A stretch of DNA of 64,000 nucleotides from Nelumbo lutea. Lineage: Eukaryota > Streptophyta > Magnoliopsida > Proteales > Nelumbonaceae. The translations under genes and the position numbers were made by a program. Within the stretch, counting starts at the first letter, position 1. Every line of letters begins with the position of its first letter. The stretch lies in NCBI GenBank assembly GCA_022828595.1, contig JAKGHH010000004.1:86518270-86582269 (forward strand), given 5' to 3'. Below are positions 37,601 through 47,642 of this stretch, piece by piece. Below the pieces are notes generated by a model. It ran no database searches. It saw only the letters and a program-made list of their open reading frames with translations, and was not told where the DNA came from.

Positions 37601-40600
37601 CTCCTTTAGAAACCTCAACACCTTCCTAGTACTCTAGAAGCCCCTCATTCCAAAGATTCCCTTTTCCATGAGAGCGGGAGAAGAAAGAGAAGAGGCTACC
37701 GCTCCCTCTATACTCACAAAATTGGGTCTGGTCGCCCCTTTCATTAGATTATATACTCACAAATAAAAGAGATTACAAAGACAAGTATGCCCTTAGTAAC
37801 TTGACTACTTGTAAGAACTGAATAAACACTCTTAACTTAAAACATAAACTAATGGGCCTAAGGCCCAATAACTCCCTAACTATGCTATGTAAATAAAACA
37901 AATAACATCAGCCCAAAACTCAACATTAACAATCATAGACACACACTCAAAAAGAAACAAGAAAAAAAAACTGCCAAGGCAATTTGTTAAACCATATTAT
38001 ATTTCCCACACAATTAATGTTTAAAACAGCATAAACCATTGATAGGATACTTACCAGGCTTTGCAATAATCTTTTCTTGTGGTTTTAACATAATCTAGTG
38101 GCCAAAAGAACAAGAAAACAGAAAGGATATTATCAGTTCAATGGAAAGAAGAAAAACAAAAATAGGACAATCGCAAGAGAAATTTTTATTAGTGTGAACT
38201 ATACCTGAACTATCTGAGCTTCACCGCCCAAAATTTGAAAAGGTATTACAGCTGCTTGTGGACTCTGAAAAAACATAGTTCTCAATATTTAGGCAACTCA
38301 AAAGTATCAAATTGACAAGAAGATATTATCTATACTACTTTAAAAAGTATGAATAGTCTCACTGATATTTCTAGAATTTTTTTTAGGACAAAATTTGCCC
38401 TTTCATATTTAAATTTATTGATAAAAAATGAAGGCAAAAGGGTAATCAATTATTAATATTAAATGAGTTGAAAATAGACAATTATAAGATATTCAATGCA
38501 TTCAATTTCCTCTCATTAAATCCAACACTTAAGGTATTAATTTGCATTTGAACCATATGTTTAAAGCATCTTTATTTCTCATCGTCATTAAATTCTATTA
38601 ATTAAATCCATACGTAATAAATTAATAATTCCAATAACATAAAAACATACTTTTAAAATCTACCTAAAAAATAGTGTTCTCATCTAGGCAATGATAAGTA
38701 ATTAAACCATTTCGGGTCAAATGGGCCAATCCATGTTGTCACAATTAAATAATAAAATTTAAAAATATAGAAATTAAAAAATTGGGAACATTTTTAATAT
38801 CATATGTTCGACATATTAAATAATAATAAGTATGATAAATAAGAAATATTTTTATTAATGATGGAAATAGAATGTAAAATTTAAAATCAATTAGAAATAA
38901 AACTATTTTCCTATTCTCTCTCATTAAATCTCATATTAAGGTATATTCTCTCATTAAATCCATAAAATTAATTTTAATATTATAAAAATAAATATTTTGA
39001 AAAATAATTTGAAAACAAAACTATTTTCTTCCCTCCCAATGGTGGGTAAGCAATTCAACCAATTTGGGTCAAATGGGTTAATAAATAATGCCATATTTAA
39101 TAATACAAAATTTAAATATATAAAATATATAATACAAAAAATAAAAAGAATTGGACATATATCTAAAATTGCATATTCATTATACTAAATAAAAATACAT
39201 ATGAAATGTAAAGTAATTTTATTAATGATGAAAATGAAATGCCAAAGTTAAAATCAACCTATAAATGAAATGATGTCATAGTCAAATAATAAAATTTTTA
39301 AAAATAGAAAAAAATGGGCACATATCTAACGCTCCATATTCATAGAAATAAATATTGGGTATATCTCTAATATTATACATTCATTATAAGTGATGGAACT
39401 GTAATATAAAATTTAGTGTCAACCTAGAAGTCAAATTATTTTCCTTTTTGGGTTATGGGTTAGTGGTTTGGGTCAAATGGATTAACCAAGGATATGATAG
39501 TTAAATAATAAATCTTTTACAAAATAAAAGAGTACAAGTGATCAAAAGAATATATAAAAAATTATATATTAATTATGTCAAACAAAAATTAAGTGTAATA
39601 AGTAAAAATTATTTATAAAATATAGATGATATATAATTTAAAACAAATCCAAAAGTAAAGCTATTTTCTTATCTGGATGGTGGGTCAATGATCCAACCTT
39701 TCAAAGAAACTCATGATGTCATAATTGAATAAGAATATTTAAAAAAGATAAAACACAAACAATGAAAAAGTACAAAATTCTATCGCATTTGGGAACATTT
39801 ATAATGTTATATATTCATCCTAATAAATAAAAATAATTGTTAAAGTAAAATTTATTTTTATTTATGGAAAAAACTAATGAAATACAAAATTTAATAATAA
39901 TAATAATAATTGTTATTGTAATTTAAAATTTCCACACGCAATGCGCGTGCACATTTATTACAAGCATCTGAGTTTATTTTTAATCATATTGTTAATTTTG
40001 TTAATTTTCAATTTTTATTTTAATTATGATATATCTAAAATTCAAGTAATTAGTATGAAAAAAATTTCTCACATGCAATACACGTGCTTAATTACTAGTT
40101 TTAAAAAGTATCAGTACAGTTGTTCTTAAAAAGAAATTCACAAAACCACATAGTTTCAACAAGATACAGGTGATGTTTCTGCCAGAAGATTGCATTATCA
40201 TATTTGATAAATAGCACAAAGAAATCAACAATTAATGATAGCAAATTTTGGTGTTAATGAGAGATGTTCCAAGTTTCCAACAAATCATACATGTATAATA
40301 TCATTCTGAAACACTACTTTGTTCCTTGAGCTTGTCATAAACATTATATATGGTTATTTCATAGTATGGTAGCTTTTAAGATGAATCGTATCTATATTAC
40401 ATTATCTGAAGTTCCACATTATATATGGAACTTTTATGCCATTTTGAAATTTCTAGCAAAACTTCTACAGTATATCCCATTCTGTAAGGAATTAAATTTT
40501 CCTAGAAATCAAAGTTTTGACCTTTTGATAAAGAAAACATATGCATTTTTTTTCACAGATTCTACCTTGTAAACAGTTACAACAAATGAACAACAATGAG

Positions 40601-43600
40601 GTCTGGTGTAATAAGCTTCCTGGGGAAGGTAATTTGTGCAACATCCTACAAAGTTTCACAAGAAAGGGAAAAAAAACAGATAAAAAAGATAAATGAAAAG
40701 AAAAGGACAGACAGACAGAGAGAAAGAGTCTACACCAAGACAAAGGGCTCCTCCTCAATGCATGAACTCCAAACAGTGTTCTCAACCTGTTGTTAACCTG
40801 ATCAGTCAGACAGGTGACCCCATGACCCAGTCACAATTCCATTTTGCGTCAACCTCTAACCCTTCATATTACAAATTTTGGTCAATGACCCATCCACCTG
40901 GAAAGTTGACCCATTGACCCATCTGACCTGGTTAGGATTTTTTTGTATGACTATTTTTTGAAATTTTCTATGACATCACATTTGACCAAAACAGATGAAC
41001 TTCTGGCCCATTGACCCAGAGGGAAAAGCGGCTCAGTGTCTGGGTCAAGTTTTAAAACATTAACGCCAAGAGTTGTAGAAAATAAACCTCATTTTTTCAC
41101 TCACTTCAAAAACGAAAAGGATTTGATTTTTTTATTGTTAAAAAGAATACAAATATTTAGAGAGACGAGAAGCCCTCACCCTACTTGAAATTCCTTACAA
41201 TCTACTCCATCTCCTTGAAAAAAGTTGTCACTTATTGCAGATTGTATGCTTAGTTCTTTTTTGTGGTTATCAAAGGGGACTTGGGTTGAGAAGAAATTTG
41301 AGGGATAATGGGGTTGAGAATGTAATAGACCTTTTCAACACTCTTAAGGCCCTCCTAGACTTATAAAAGTCTGATTCTAGGATTTGTTTTGTTGATTCTC
41401 TTGGTCACTTGTATTTGTTTCTTTAAAATTCTATCCTCATCTCTACATCCTCCTCTAGTGTTCCTAGTAAAAGGTATCCAGATTTGTCCTGGGGCGGTCT
41501 GGGCCTCACCATGTTTAGCACCTAGGATAAGGGGCTTAACCGACAGTTGGGCCCGGGCCTGAAAATATAGGACCAGGCCCTATACAAAATTTGGAGCTGT
41601 TCCAGGCAGGCCTACAAGTATTGTGTTGGGTTACTGCCTGACACAGGCTTCCCTTCAAGGGTGATGCTGACTCCTGAATCGAATTAGATGAGAGCAAGAG
41701 AGAGAGAGAGAGAATTTGGTGCAAGTCTTCTATTCCTTTCTTTCAGAGTACAGCCCTCTATTTATAGTGTTCTCCTTCTTGTAATAGTCTCATGACATTA
41801 TTACAGCTAACTAATCACTTGCCACTTGGCTTCGCTTCTTGGTTGGTTACATGTAACTGAATCTTGATTAGGTGCCAACTGTTTCTTGATTAGTTGTGCT
41901 TAGCTGTCTCAGTGGCTGAGTTGGCTTCTTCCTCTTCTTTCTAAAATATACTTTCAGCCTGTTTTCTGGGTCCTAACATATTGGGCCCAAGGCTCCAAGC
42001 TTAACAAGCAAATTTCTGGACCTGGTGCAGGCTCAAACTCAGCCCAAGCTTGGACACAAAACCTAGGCCTAAGACCAAAAATTTGCAGGGCAGACCAGGC
42101 TAAAAATGATGACCCCTAATTGAATGTCTGTTGGATGAAAACCCAAAATGCAATACCCTGGAATGTCAGATTGTTGGTAAGGCAGGCACATTCTGTAGGT
42201 ACAAGTACAACCTTGAATGCCTCATTCAATCGGGTGCGCAGAAGTGCTAACATGTTGGCAGATGCTTTAGCAAGAGCTGGGGTGACTAAGGAACAGCTAG
42301 AATGGGGTTGTCCAAGGTGGAGTTGTAATTTGTAATAGCTTCTCTTTATTGTGCTTGGTTATGTTTATGTTGTGTTGGGCTCCCTATATCTGGGAGTTGC
42401 TTTGTAACTTTTGGCCTGCTGCCTAGTTGAGTTTGAAGGATGGTGTTTCTTTCTTAATAAAATTCTCCAGTTAATTATCAAAAAAAAAGGTCACCCCTAC
42501 TCGGTCCTACCCATCCAAAATTTAGGGCATTTTGTTGAGAAACTATTCACCTAAAAGTCAACACTTGTAAAAGGCTTCAAAAGAAAGCTTTTTTGGTATC
42601 TATCACCTCATTTTTTTTTCATTGCAATGAAAGTTATTAATCTCCTGTCTTTTTGTTATTGTTGGACATAGATAACTTAGTCCATCCCCCGCTCTTCTCT
42701 CCTCCTCAAAAGGAGGAAAAATTTTATAGGGTTGTACTCAAGCAGCTGTTTTGTGGTCTGTTTAGCAGGAAGGAAATGGTAGCGTTCTCAAATAAGAACC
42801 AATCTATAGAAGCATTGGTTGAGCTAATACCTGTGAAGGCGGCTCATTAGGTGAAACAACAAGGGTTTTGGTCCTCATCTAATGATGTCATAAGAGGCTG
42901 GAAGTATGCAGCCTCATTCTCTTTGAATCAGGTTCCAACCCCTCAAGAGCAGGTTCCCCCTCGACTAAAGGGTTATTTGATAACAGCTGAAGTGGCTGAA
43001 CTGAATGACTTATTTCCTGCCTTTCAGTGAATTTGGTAGCAAAATAATGATATCCAAAAGGCTATCAGTGAACAACGGCTTGGAAAAATGAACCAGCAAT
43101 GAACAAAAAATCTACAGTGATATAAAAGCATTAAGAAGAGGGCGAAACAAAATATTCTAAAAAAATTGCATTTCAAATTAGCAATGTTTACTTGTACAAC
43201 ATGCTAAGAACATATGGCTGCTAAAGATGTCTAAAAATTTGAAGAAACGAAGGAAGGAGTGAGTTAAAAAATGTGATGTTGATGAATATAAAATCAGAAT
43301 TAAAAGAACCTAATGAAGGACAAGAAAATAAAAGAAAGGATGGCAAAATATTTTCCAAAATTACTAAACCAGAACCATATTAGGAAAGGAACCATTAACT
43401 CTAATAGGTAGGTAAACAATCACATTTTCCAGTTCCCTTAGTCCTGACTAGAGACTCCAATAACGTGGTTAGGAAAAACAAAACAGCCTAGGGAATGATT
43501 ACTTGTTCCATATCCACAAGATTAGAGCCTTAGCCATCTTCATGAAAACATTGTTCTTATGCATATCAAAAGATGTCAATGGTTTAGCCGTGGTTTTATA

Positions 43601-45657
43601 CTTCATGTGATCTCTTTGTTTTTTACTGCTTGTTATTTGGATTAGTGGGTGATGCCTTGTCACTGCTGCATTGTACCTTTCTTCTTATTTAATGAATTAT
43701 CTTTTTTATTTATCTTCAAAAAAAATTCATGTGATCTATTCTTGTGGTGGAATGAAACCACATTTAAAACTCCTCTAAGACAGCTCTGTGGAACTCTCCT
43801 TGTACACATCTTCCCCCTCTTCTTTCTGTTCATTATTTCGTTACTTGTTAGAGGAAAAAACAAGAAACAATTTTGAGAGCTCATTATTTGGTAGAATATG
43901 GCAGTAATTAAATACCATGTCAAACAAAGATGCAAACGTTGAGATGAATGAGGGACAAATATAGAAAGGATAGGATTAGATATAAATGCATTTGTGCAAA
44001 TCTAGAAGTTTCCTAAACCATAGTTGTCAAAGCAATGCCTAGGAGATGGGGGTCACCTCATCCAAGCACCTAGTTGTTTTTGTAGAATGTGCTTTATAAT
44101 GTTTTTATATTTTTATATTTTGAGTTTATAATTTTATCATAGACATTGTTACATCAAATCATTGATTCTGTAGGTTTGTAATTTTTTATATATTAGTTCT
44201 TTCTATTATTTTCTTGTTTGTCGTGGTTTAATCAAAAAACAAGTCAGCGAACACTGCCTTTAGCTCTTGAAGACTAAAAACTTCAATCAATAAGCAAGGA
44301 AGAACTTGAAGACTTTAACCAATGAACACATAAGAGCAATCAATAGGACTGAGATGAATGTGTTTATTCCACCCCTTTCTTTTCTTCTTTTCTTGGGACA
44401 AAAATAGGGGCCTCGCCCCTTCTCCTTATTTTCTAAGTTTTTCCATTTCTCTTTTGGGACAATTTCTATAAGAGGCTTGTACTTCTTCTTCTTCTTCCTC
44501 TTCTCATGAATATGATGAGTTTCTATGTTTTGATCTGAAGTTTGTACTTTTGGTGAAAATCACTACTACATATTAGTAAAAAATGAGTTTTGATTACTAA
44601 CAAAATTAGGGAATTAGCCTAGGATTCAGGTTAAAGAAAAGAAAAAATCCATCGCCCAAGTGGCTAGTCACTCCCTTGTTGCCTAGCTTTGCCTTGGCAC
44701 AATGGCACCTTGACAATATGGCCCAAACAGGTGATGAAATGAGGGGAAGTGGGTTAAGGTGGTTTAGCCATGTGAATAGAACATCCTCTACAACACCAGC
44801 AGGAAGAAATAGATGATAAAGCTAAGGGACTGAAAGACCTATACACAAACCAAAGACGGCATGAGAAAGTAAGATAGTCCCTTGATAGAGTGGAACTGTA
44901 AACAGGATTCATCTAGCCAACCCCATATGGTTGGGGTTATGCCATTTTCATTTCAGTTGATCGTATTCTGTTGCTAAAGATATGATGCATTACACAGAAT
45001 ACAATGGAAGAACTATATTCATGTTTCACACCCCACTTCAGTGGAATAATGCAGATGACAATAGTTTAAAAACAACGAAGACGATCAGAAGGATGCAAAA
45101 CACTTGATTTGTGCATGCATCATACGTTAGCTCTGATTTATAGTAATGGTTATTGACAAATTAAAGAAACTGCCACAAAACGAGTATTTGTAAGATAAAA
45201 CCTAATAATTCCAGCTCACTCAATGGCTATAGTATGAATGATAATGAGTATAGATTGTAAGTTTAGGCTAACATAAAATTTCCACCTCATAACCAACATT
45301 CTAAGAAATCTCTTCATAGTCAATTGACTCCAGTTATGTCTTTCAGGACCTTTAAAATACCACGTAAGCCCAAAATCACAGGAAATTGAAACCAGACAGG
45401 TCGACTATACAGAAGACAAAACAAATAACTCTTCGTTAATGCACATCAAATCACGAAAACTATTACTATATCTAGATACAGAGCGGATCTAACACTAAAA
45501 CCGAATAACAAATCAATTTTACCCCCCCAAAAAAAGAGAATACAAATACATACACGCAATGTAATCGAAATTAAAGAAAAACAAAAACAAAAAAACATGT
45601 AAAGTTTACCTGGTAAACATAAGGTTGGAAAGGCGTTGAGAAGAACGGAGCGGCCAT
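25694..45657 (-). CDS. AIM24-family (TRAP-like) protein
   Basis: Complete gene, ten coding exons: 45657-45610, 38264-38205, 38094-38055, 29394-29216, 29031-28993, 28799-28713, 28533-28473, 26856-26732, 26096-26005, 25808-25694. Phases close exactly to 846 nt (281 aa). The protein starts [16 protein letters not shown] and contains the AIM24 beta-roll (residues about 20-240) with [38 protein letters not shown] and [16 protein letters not shown], ending in a hydrophobic helix (about 257-278) that suggests membrane anchoring. In yeast, AIM24 is a mitochondrial inner-membrane protein tied to MICOS and respiratory complexes; the role of this plant branch is not established. The start is fixed by family similarity, not by the longer open frame from 45685. 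Introns 1 (7.3 kb) and 3 (8.7 kb) are swollen by transposons. Nine introns: eight GT-AG, one GC-AG (intron 9). Assignment to the family is secure; targeting is inference. Confidence 0.92.
25809..26004 (-). other. GC-AG intron of the AIM24-like gene
   Basis: Exon 9 ends gcattgcaag and the intron starts gcaaat, with acceptor ttattccag before AGCGGTTACG. Only this junction joins the conserved IAR and AVTSP residues of the family in frame. AG|GC is the usual setting of a non-canonical GC donor. Confidence 0.85.
27823..27836. repeat. Poly-C run in an AIM24-like intron
   Basis: An uninterrupted run of about 14 C in intron 7. Such runs are length-variable and prone to assembly error. Confidence 0.8.
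29767..29930. repeat. Two copies of a ~50-bp repeat in intron 3
   Basis: ctaccatgataaagtgag...aaatcattttattac at 29767-29819 recurs at 29876-29930 with a few differences (offset 109). Confidence 0.75.
30106..31731 (-). pseudogene. Copia protease-integrase fragment
   Basis: A 541-codon frame with a CX2CX4HX4C knuckle, an aspartic protease motif [10 protein letters not shown] (the usual Ala is Val), the GAG-pre-integrase region and an integrase core containing FDVWGP (first Asp), RSNNAKEY (second Asp changed to Asn) and GVAERKNR (Glu). The length of the open frame suggests a fairly young insertion, yet the catalytic change and the missing RT make it inactive. Confidence 0.85.
31750..32352 (-). 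pseudogene. Copia gag
   Basis: A 200-codon frame typical of plant copia gag ([19 protein letters not shown], followed by [20 protein letters not shown]). It ends in TAA but is in the same frame as the protease-integrase frame that begins 19 bases further on, so a single stop separates gag from pol. Confidence 0.85.
33241..33660 (+). pseudogene. LINE RNase H tail fragment
   Basis: Plus-strand remains of the RNase H-like domain at the end of plant L1-type LINEs: [19 protein letters not shown], then [12 protein letters not shown], then [12 protein letters not shown], with a stop and a frame slip between. It sits between the two copia LTRs in intron 3. Confidence 0.6.
33690..34035 (-). repeat. 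3' LTR of the second copia element
   Basis: Collinear with 37677-37925 from gagaagaaagagaag-like sequence through aaactaatgggcctaaggcc to aaaactcaata. The TG start on the minus strand has become TA in this copy, while the other copy still reads TGTTGAG. Confidence 0.75.
34606..35450 (-). pseudogene. Copia reverse transcriptase remains
   Basis: Broken [13 protein letters not shown] start near 35450, [15 protein letters not shown] at 35185, [16 protein letters not shown] near 35080, an intact YVDD box near 34920, and [22 protein letters not shown] C-terminal motifs at 34824-34606. At least three stops or shifts divide it. Confidence 0.8.
36708..37170. mobile_element. hAT-type MITE nested in copia gag
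   Basis: Ends tagacctgttcatgggtc and acccggcccatgaaca...gatcta form inverted repeats around 463 non-coding bases rich in gcccg/cgggc phrases, with an AT-rich centre. Flanks ctacctag (36700-36707) and ctgcctag (37171-37178) match at 7 of 8 positions, as for an hAT duplication. Removing it rejoins the copia gag sequence on both sides. Confidence 0.85.
37677..37925 (-). repeat. 5' LTR of the second copia element
   Basis: Copy of 33690-34035 starting TGTTGAGTTTTGGGC on the minus strand. The inner part (37580-37676) no longer resembles the other LTR, and no primer site was found, so the inner end has been altered. Confidence 0.7.
38329..40098 (+). mobile_element. Non-autonomous Helitron
   Basis: Starts TCTATACTACTTTAAA after an A (38328), and ends with a short hairpin (cacatg...cacgtg, 40072-40086) followed by ttaattaCTAG before a T (40099). 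That is the Helitron pattern: 5'-TC, a 3' hairpin about ten bases from CTAG, and insertion between A and T without duplication. The 1770-bp interior has no coding capacity and consists of about five degenerate units of 200-350 bp, each with an actattttc block, a gggtcaaatggg block and an aaatataaaa block. A second hairpin-like phrase (acacgcaatgcgcgtgc, about 39933-39950) may be the 3' end of an older inner copy. It lies in intron 1 of the AIM24-like gene. Confidence 0.7.
40799..41070. other. MITE-like stretch rich in gacccat
   Basis: Repeated ccattgaccc/gggtcaa phrases resemble the hAT-type MITEs, but clear termini were not found. No gene. Confidence 0.3.
41624..41978 (-). mobile_element. 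Solo LTR
   Basis: A 355-bp element starting tgttgggtta and ending gtcctaaca is flanked by perfect 5-bp duplications tattg (41619-41623, 41979-41983), the footprint of an LTR element reduced to one LTR. It contains a GA microsatellite (41697-41714) and, on the minus strand, a TATA-like ctataaatagag followed by a CT-rich leader, so the minus strand is its probable sense. It is in intron 1 of the AIM24-like gene. Confidence 0.8.
42120..42490 (+). pseudogene. LINE 3' end (RNase H tail)
   Basis: The frame [10 protein letters not shown]...[19 protein letters not shown] is the closing part of a plant L1-type LINE RNase H domain. It is followed by a stop, a 3' UTR with aataaaattctcc and an A-rich tail (42480-42490). 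The upstream LINE is absent, as usual for 5'-truncated insertions. Confidence 0.65.
44726..44945 (+). pseudogene. RTE-type LINE tail remnant
   Basis: Reading through stops, the frame gives LRWFSHVNR, then after an interval [12 protein letters not shown], which matches the closing LRWFGHV...ADP.xxG pattern of plant RTE-type LINE reverse transcriptases. The phrase agccaaccccatatggttgg is its usual 3' signature. Confidence 0.5.
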
Positions 45658-45685
45658 TGCAATCAATGGAGAAGTTCTCAACCAT
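45658..45685 (-). promoter_or_regulatory. Upstream out-of-frame ATG of the AIM24-like gene
   Basis: An ATG at 45685 lies 28 bases before the true start (45657) in another frame. Its frame is closed upstream by TAA and, once exon 1 is spliced to exon 2, runs 39 codons to a TGA inside exon 2, overlapping the main start. Its context (C at -3) is weaker than that of the main ATG (G at -3, G at +4). It matters only if transcription starts upstream of 45685. Confidence 0.55.
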
Positions 45686-45747
45686 CAGAGATTAAGCAAG
45701 GGTACTGAAAATACACTATTCACTCAGAACTCCAATTGTCCATTTCA

Positions 45748-45755
45748 TCTTATAG
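45748..45755 (-). promoter_or_regulatory. Possible TATA box of the AIM24-like gene
   Basis: Minus-strand atctataagatg lies about 95 bases upstream of the start codon. A start site near 45720 would leave the upstream ATG at 45685 inside the leader. Confidence 0.35.
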
Positions 45756-46332
45756 ATCAAAGAGACAAAAATTCAAATACATGAAAAGCACCTCCCAATT
45801 TCTCAACCCGAAGGAAGAAAATTCCTTTTCCTGACAAGAGTTTTTTCTTGCTCTCTGTGAAACTATCAGGACCATTTTATCGAACGAGTAAAATTCCTAA
45901 AATACCCATAATTAAAGCAGGGCATTAGTACGATCACTTGATTACGGAACAAGGTCACTTTAGAAAGTTCACCTTCCTAGTTCATCTAAAGTCGTCTTCT
46001 GAGTTGTACAGGTCGTTGGCTTGTTTACACGTCGACATTCGAGACGACGTGGTCCGGTTTTATTGGTCAAAAGCTTTCCTTCGACGTGTCCGAAGTCCGC
46101 ACCGAGTAAAAGTACTCGGACGAGTCGAATATCCAAAGAAAGGAGTATATGACTCGGAGAGAGAATTACTCGAATTGCCAAGCCCACCATGCCTGACAAG
46201 CGCGGGTCAAGTCGAGTAAAATGACTAAAGGTGAGGTCACAAAGGGCCCCGTTTGGAAGCACTCTCGATTTGTATTTTGGGTTTTCCAGAGTTTTCACTT
46301 GTCAACGATATTCTAAAATCTGATTTTAAATT
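45756..46332. other. Upstream region of the AIM24-like gene
   Basis: Contains no recognised gene. The stretch 45950-46220 is richer in GC and in tcga/cgag words than its neighbours, but the 93-codon plus-strand frame there resembles no family. Confidence 0.35.
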
Positions 46333-47642
46333 GGGATTATATTTGATAAGGACAACTTTTGAGTTTTAATATTAATAAAAATAATATTTTTAATAAAATT
46401 TTAAGAATAAATTAACTTTTAAAAAATAATATGGACAAAAATACTGTTTATCTTTTTTTTTTTCTCTTGCAAATCATCATGAGCATTGTCGCCCACAGCT
46501 GCCTCCGACAACGCCTCCGCCTCTGCCCAACACCACCACCTCCGCCCACCTCCGACAAGATCAACACCCACTCCATTTGTCGGACAACACTGAAATGTGG
46601 GAATGCCCAGATTTCTTCCCAGTCTCTCTCAATGGCAAAATGGATCTCGATACTTCAGTCATTAATCGGGGTGTTAAGCATGTGCTTAAGGTGAGCTTGG
46701 GTGATACCAAACACGAGTATTACATAATTGGTACTTATGATCCTGCCAAGGATCAATACACTCCCAATTCTGGCTCTGTAGACAATGGCTCAGGCCTGAG
46801 ATATGACTACGGAAAATTACACTTCGAAAACATTTTTAGATGACTCGAAGAAGAGGAGGATATTGTGGGGTTGGATAAATGAATCCTCTAGCGTAGCCGA
46901 TGATGTAAAGAAGGGATGGTCTGGAGTTCAGGTAATTAATCAAAACCAAACCAATCTGATTAGTGTTTTTGAACATCTCTGTTCTTCATCTCATAGATTG
47001 CACGATTTGCATCTAATGTCTGAATTAATGCTTCCTAGACCCAGTTTATTTCTCATAGTTTGCTTTCCAGTAATCCTTTCCGATTCAGAAAGTGGCTCAG
47101 TTTTTCACCTGGATCAACAATTTCAATTTCTTCTATCGATGCCCTTCGGCTGAAGTTGGGAAATTTAATCAGAATGAAGGAGAAGATCAATAAAATTCTA
47201 TGGGATACATTTTGCAGGCAATCCCAATGCATCTCTAACTCGATTCAAGTGGGAAACAATTGGTGCAGTGGCCAATCATTGAAATTGAACAACTACGAGG
47301 ACACCAAGTTAATTTGACCAAGAATAACAACTTCGCAAGTAAGTTTCTCTCTAACCAACACCGTCGTCACCGCCTGCCTCCGCCCACCTCCGGCAATGTT
47401 GCTGGAGGCGGAGGTGGCGGCATTAGGTAGAGGTGAAGGCAGTGGAGGTAGGCTGAGGTGTTGCCGGAGACAATGGCTGGCGGTGGCGTTGATGATGGTT
47501 TGAAAGAGGAAGAAGATGAGCAGTAATTTTGCCCTTATTTGATATTATTTTTAAAAAGTTAACCTATTTTTAAAATTTTATTAAAAGTATTTAATTTTAT
47601 TGATATTAGGGCCCAAAAGTTGCCCTTATAAGCTATAATCCC
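46333..47642. mobile_element. Pack-MULE carrying an invertase gene fragment
   Basis: A 1310-bp element with long terminal inverted repeats. The outer ends read gggattata on each strand. The left arm (46333 to about 46555) and right arm (about 47395-47642) stay alignable for some 220 bp, including aacttttg, ttttaataaaatttta and ccacctccgcc blocks. The flanks are the identical 9-mer ttttaaatt (46324-46332, 47643-47651), the target duplication size of Mutator-like elements. Between the arms lies a piece of a host cell-wall invertase gene, intron included, and there is no transposase. Host-gene fragments between MULE arms define a Pack-MULE. The preserved intron shows that DNA, not a reverse transcript, was captured. 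Confidence 0.9.
46592..47340 (+). pseudogene. Captured cell-wall invertase fragment (GH32)
   Basis: Two exon pieces of an acid invertase (beta-fructofuranosidase, glycoside hydrolase family 32) inside the Pack-MULE. Piece 1 (46592-46931) begins at MWECPDFFPVS, where the Glu of WECPDF is the acid/base catalyst and the Pro marks the cell-wall rather than vacuolar type. It continues through HEYYIIGTYDP and, after a one-base deletion near 46820, [20 protein letters not shown] to WSGVQ. A GT-AG intron (46932-47217) follows, then piece 2 (47218 to about 47340, AIP...SGKQLVQWPIIEIEQLRG) with a TAA near its start. The N-terminal part with the NDPNG nucleophile and the C-terminal beta-sandwich are absent, so no enzyme can be made. 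Confidence 0.88.

Larger units (their letters stand above)
33690..37925 (-). mobile_element. Ty1/copia retrotransposon with internal deletion
   Basis: Minus-strand copia element in intron 3 of the AIM24-like gene, flanked by a perfect 5-bp duplication ttaac (33685-33689 and 37926-37930). LTRs are at about 33690-34035 and 37677-37925; the shared part begins near ggtctggt and ends ctcaac/t-a. A polypurine tract (ttgagggggag, minus strand) lies at about 34037-34047. Remains in order: gag (37561 to about 36480), zinc knuckle [14 protein letters not shown] (36330-36280), protease near 35950 (WIIDSRAS, the active DSG changed to DSR), RT (35450-34606, with YVDD near 34920 and [15 protein letters not shown]), RNase H (34420-34150). 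Most of the integrase is absent, since the protease is followed directly by the RT linker. A hAT-type MITE (36708-37170) interrupts gag. Confidence 0.85.

Noticed and set aside
45610..45685. Reading the AIM24-like gene from the ATG at 45685
   Set aside because: That frame gives no AIM24 N-terminus and stops in exon 2. The ATG at 45657 gives [13 protein letters not shown], which matches the family and joins exon 2 in phase.
45938..46219. 93-codon plus-strand frame between the AIM24-like gene and the Pack-MULE
   Set aside because: Low similarity to anything known to me, no promoter or splice context, and an opposing frame of equal length covers the same bases.
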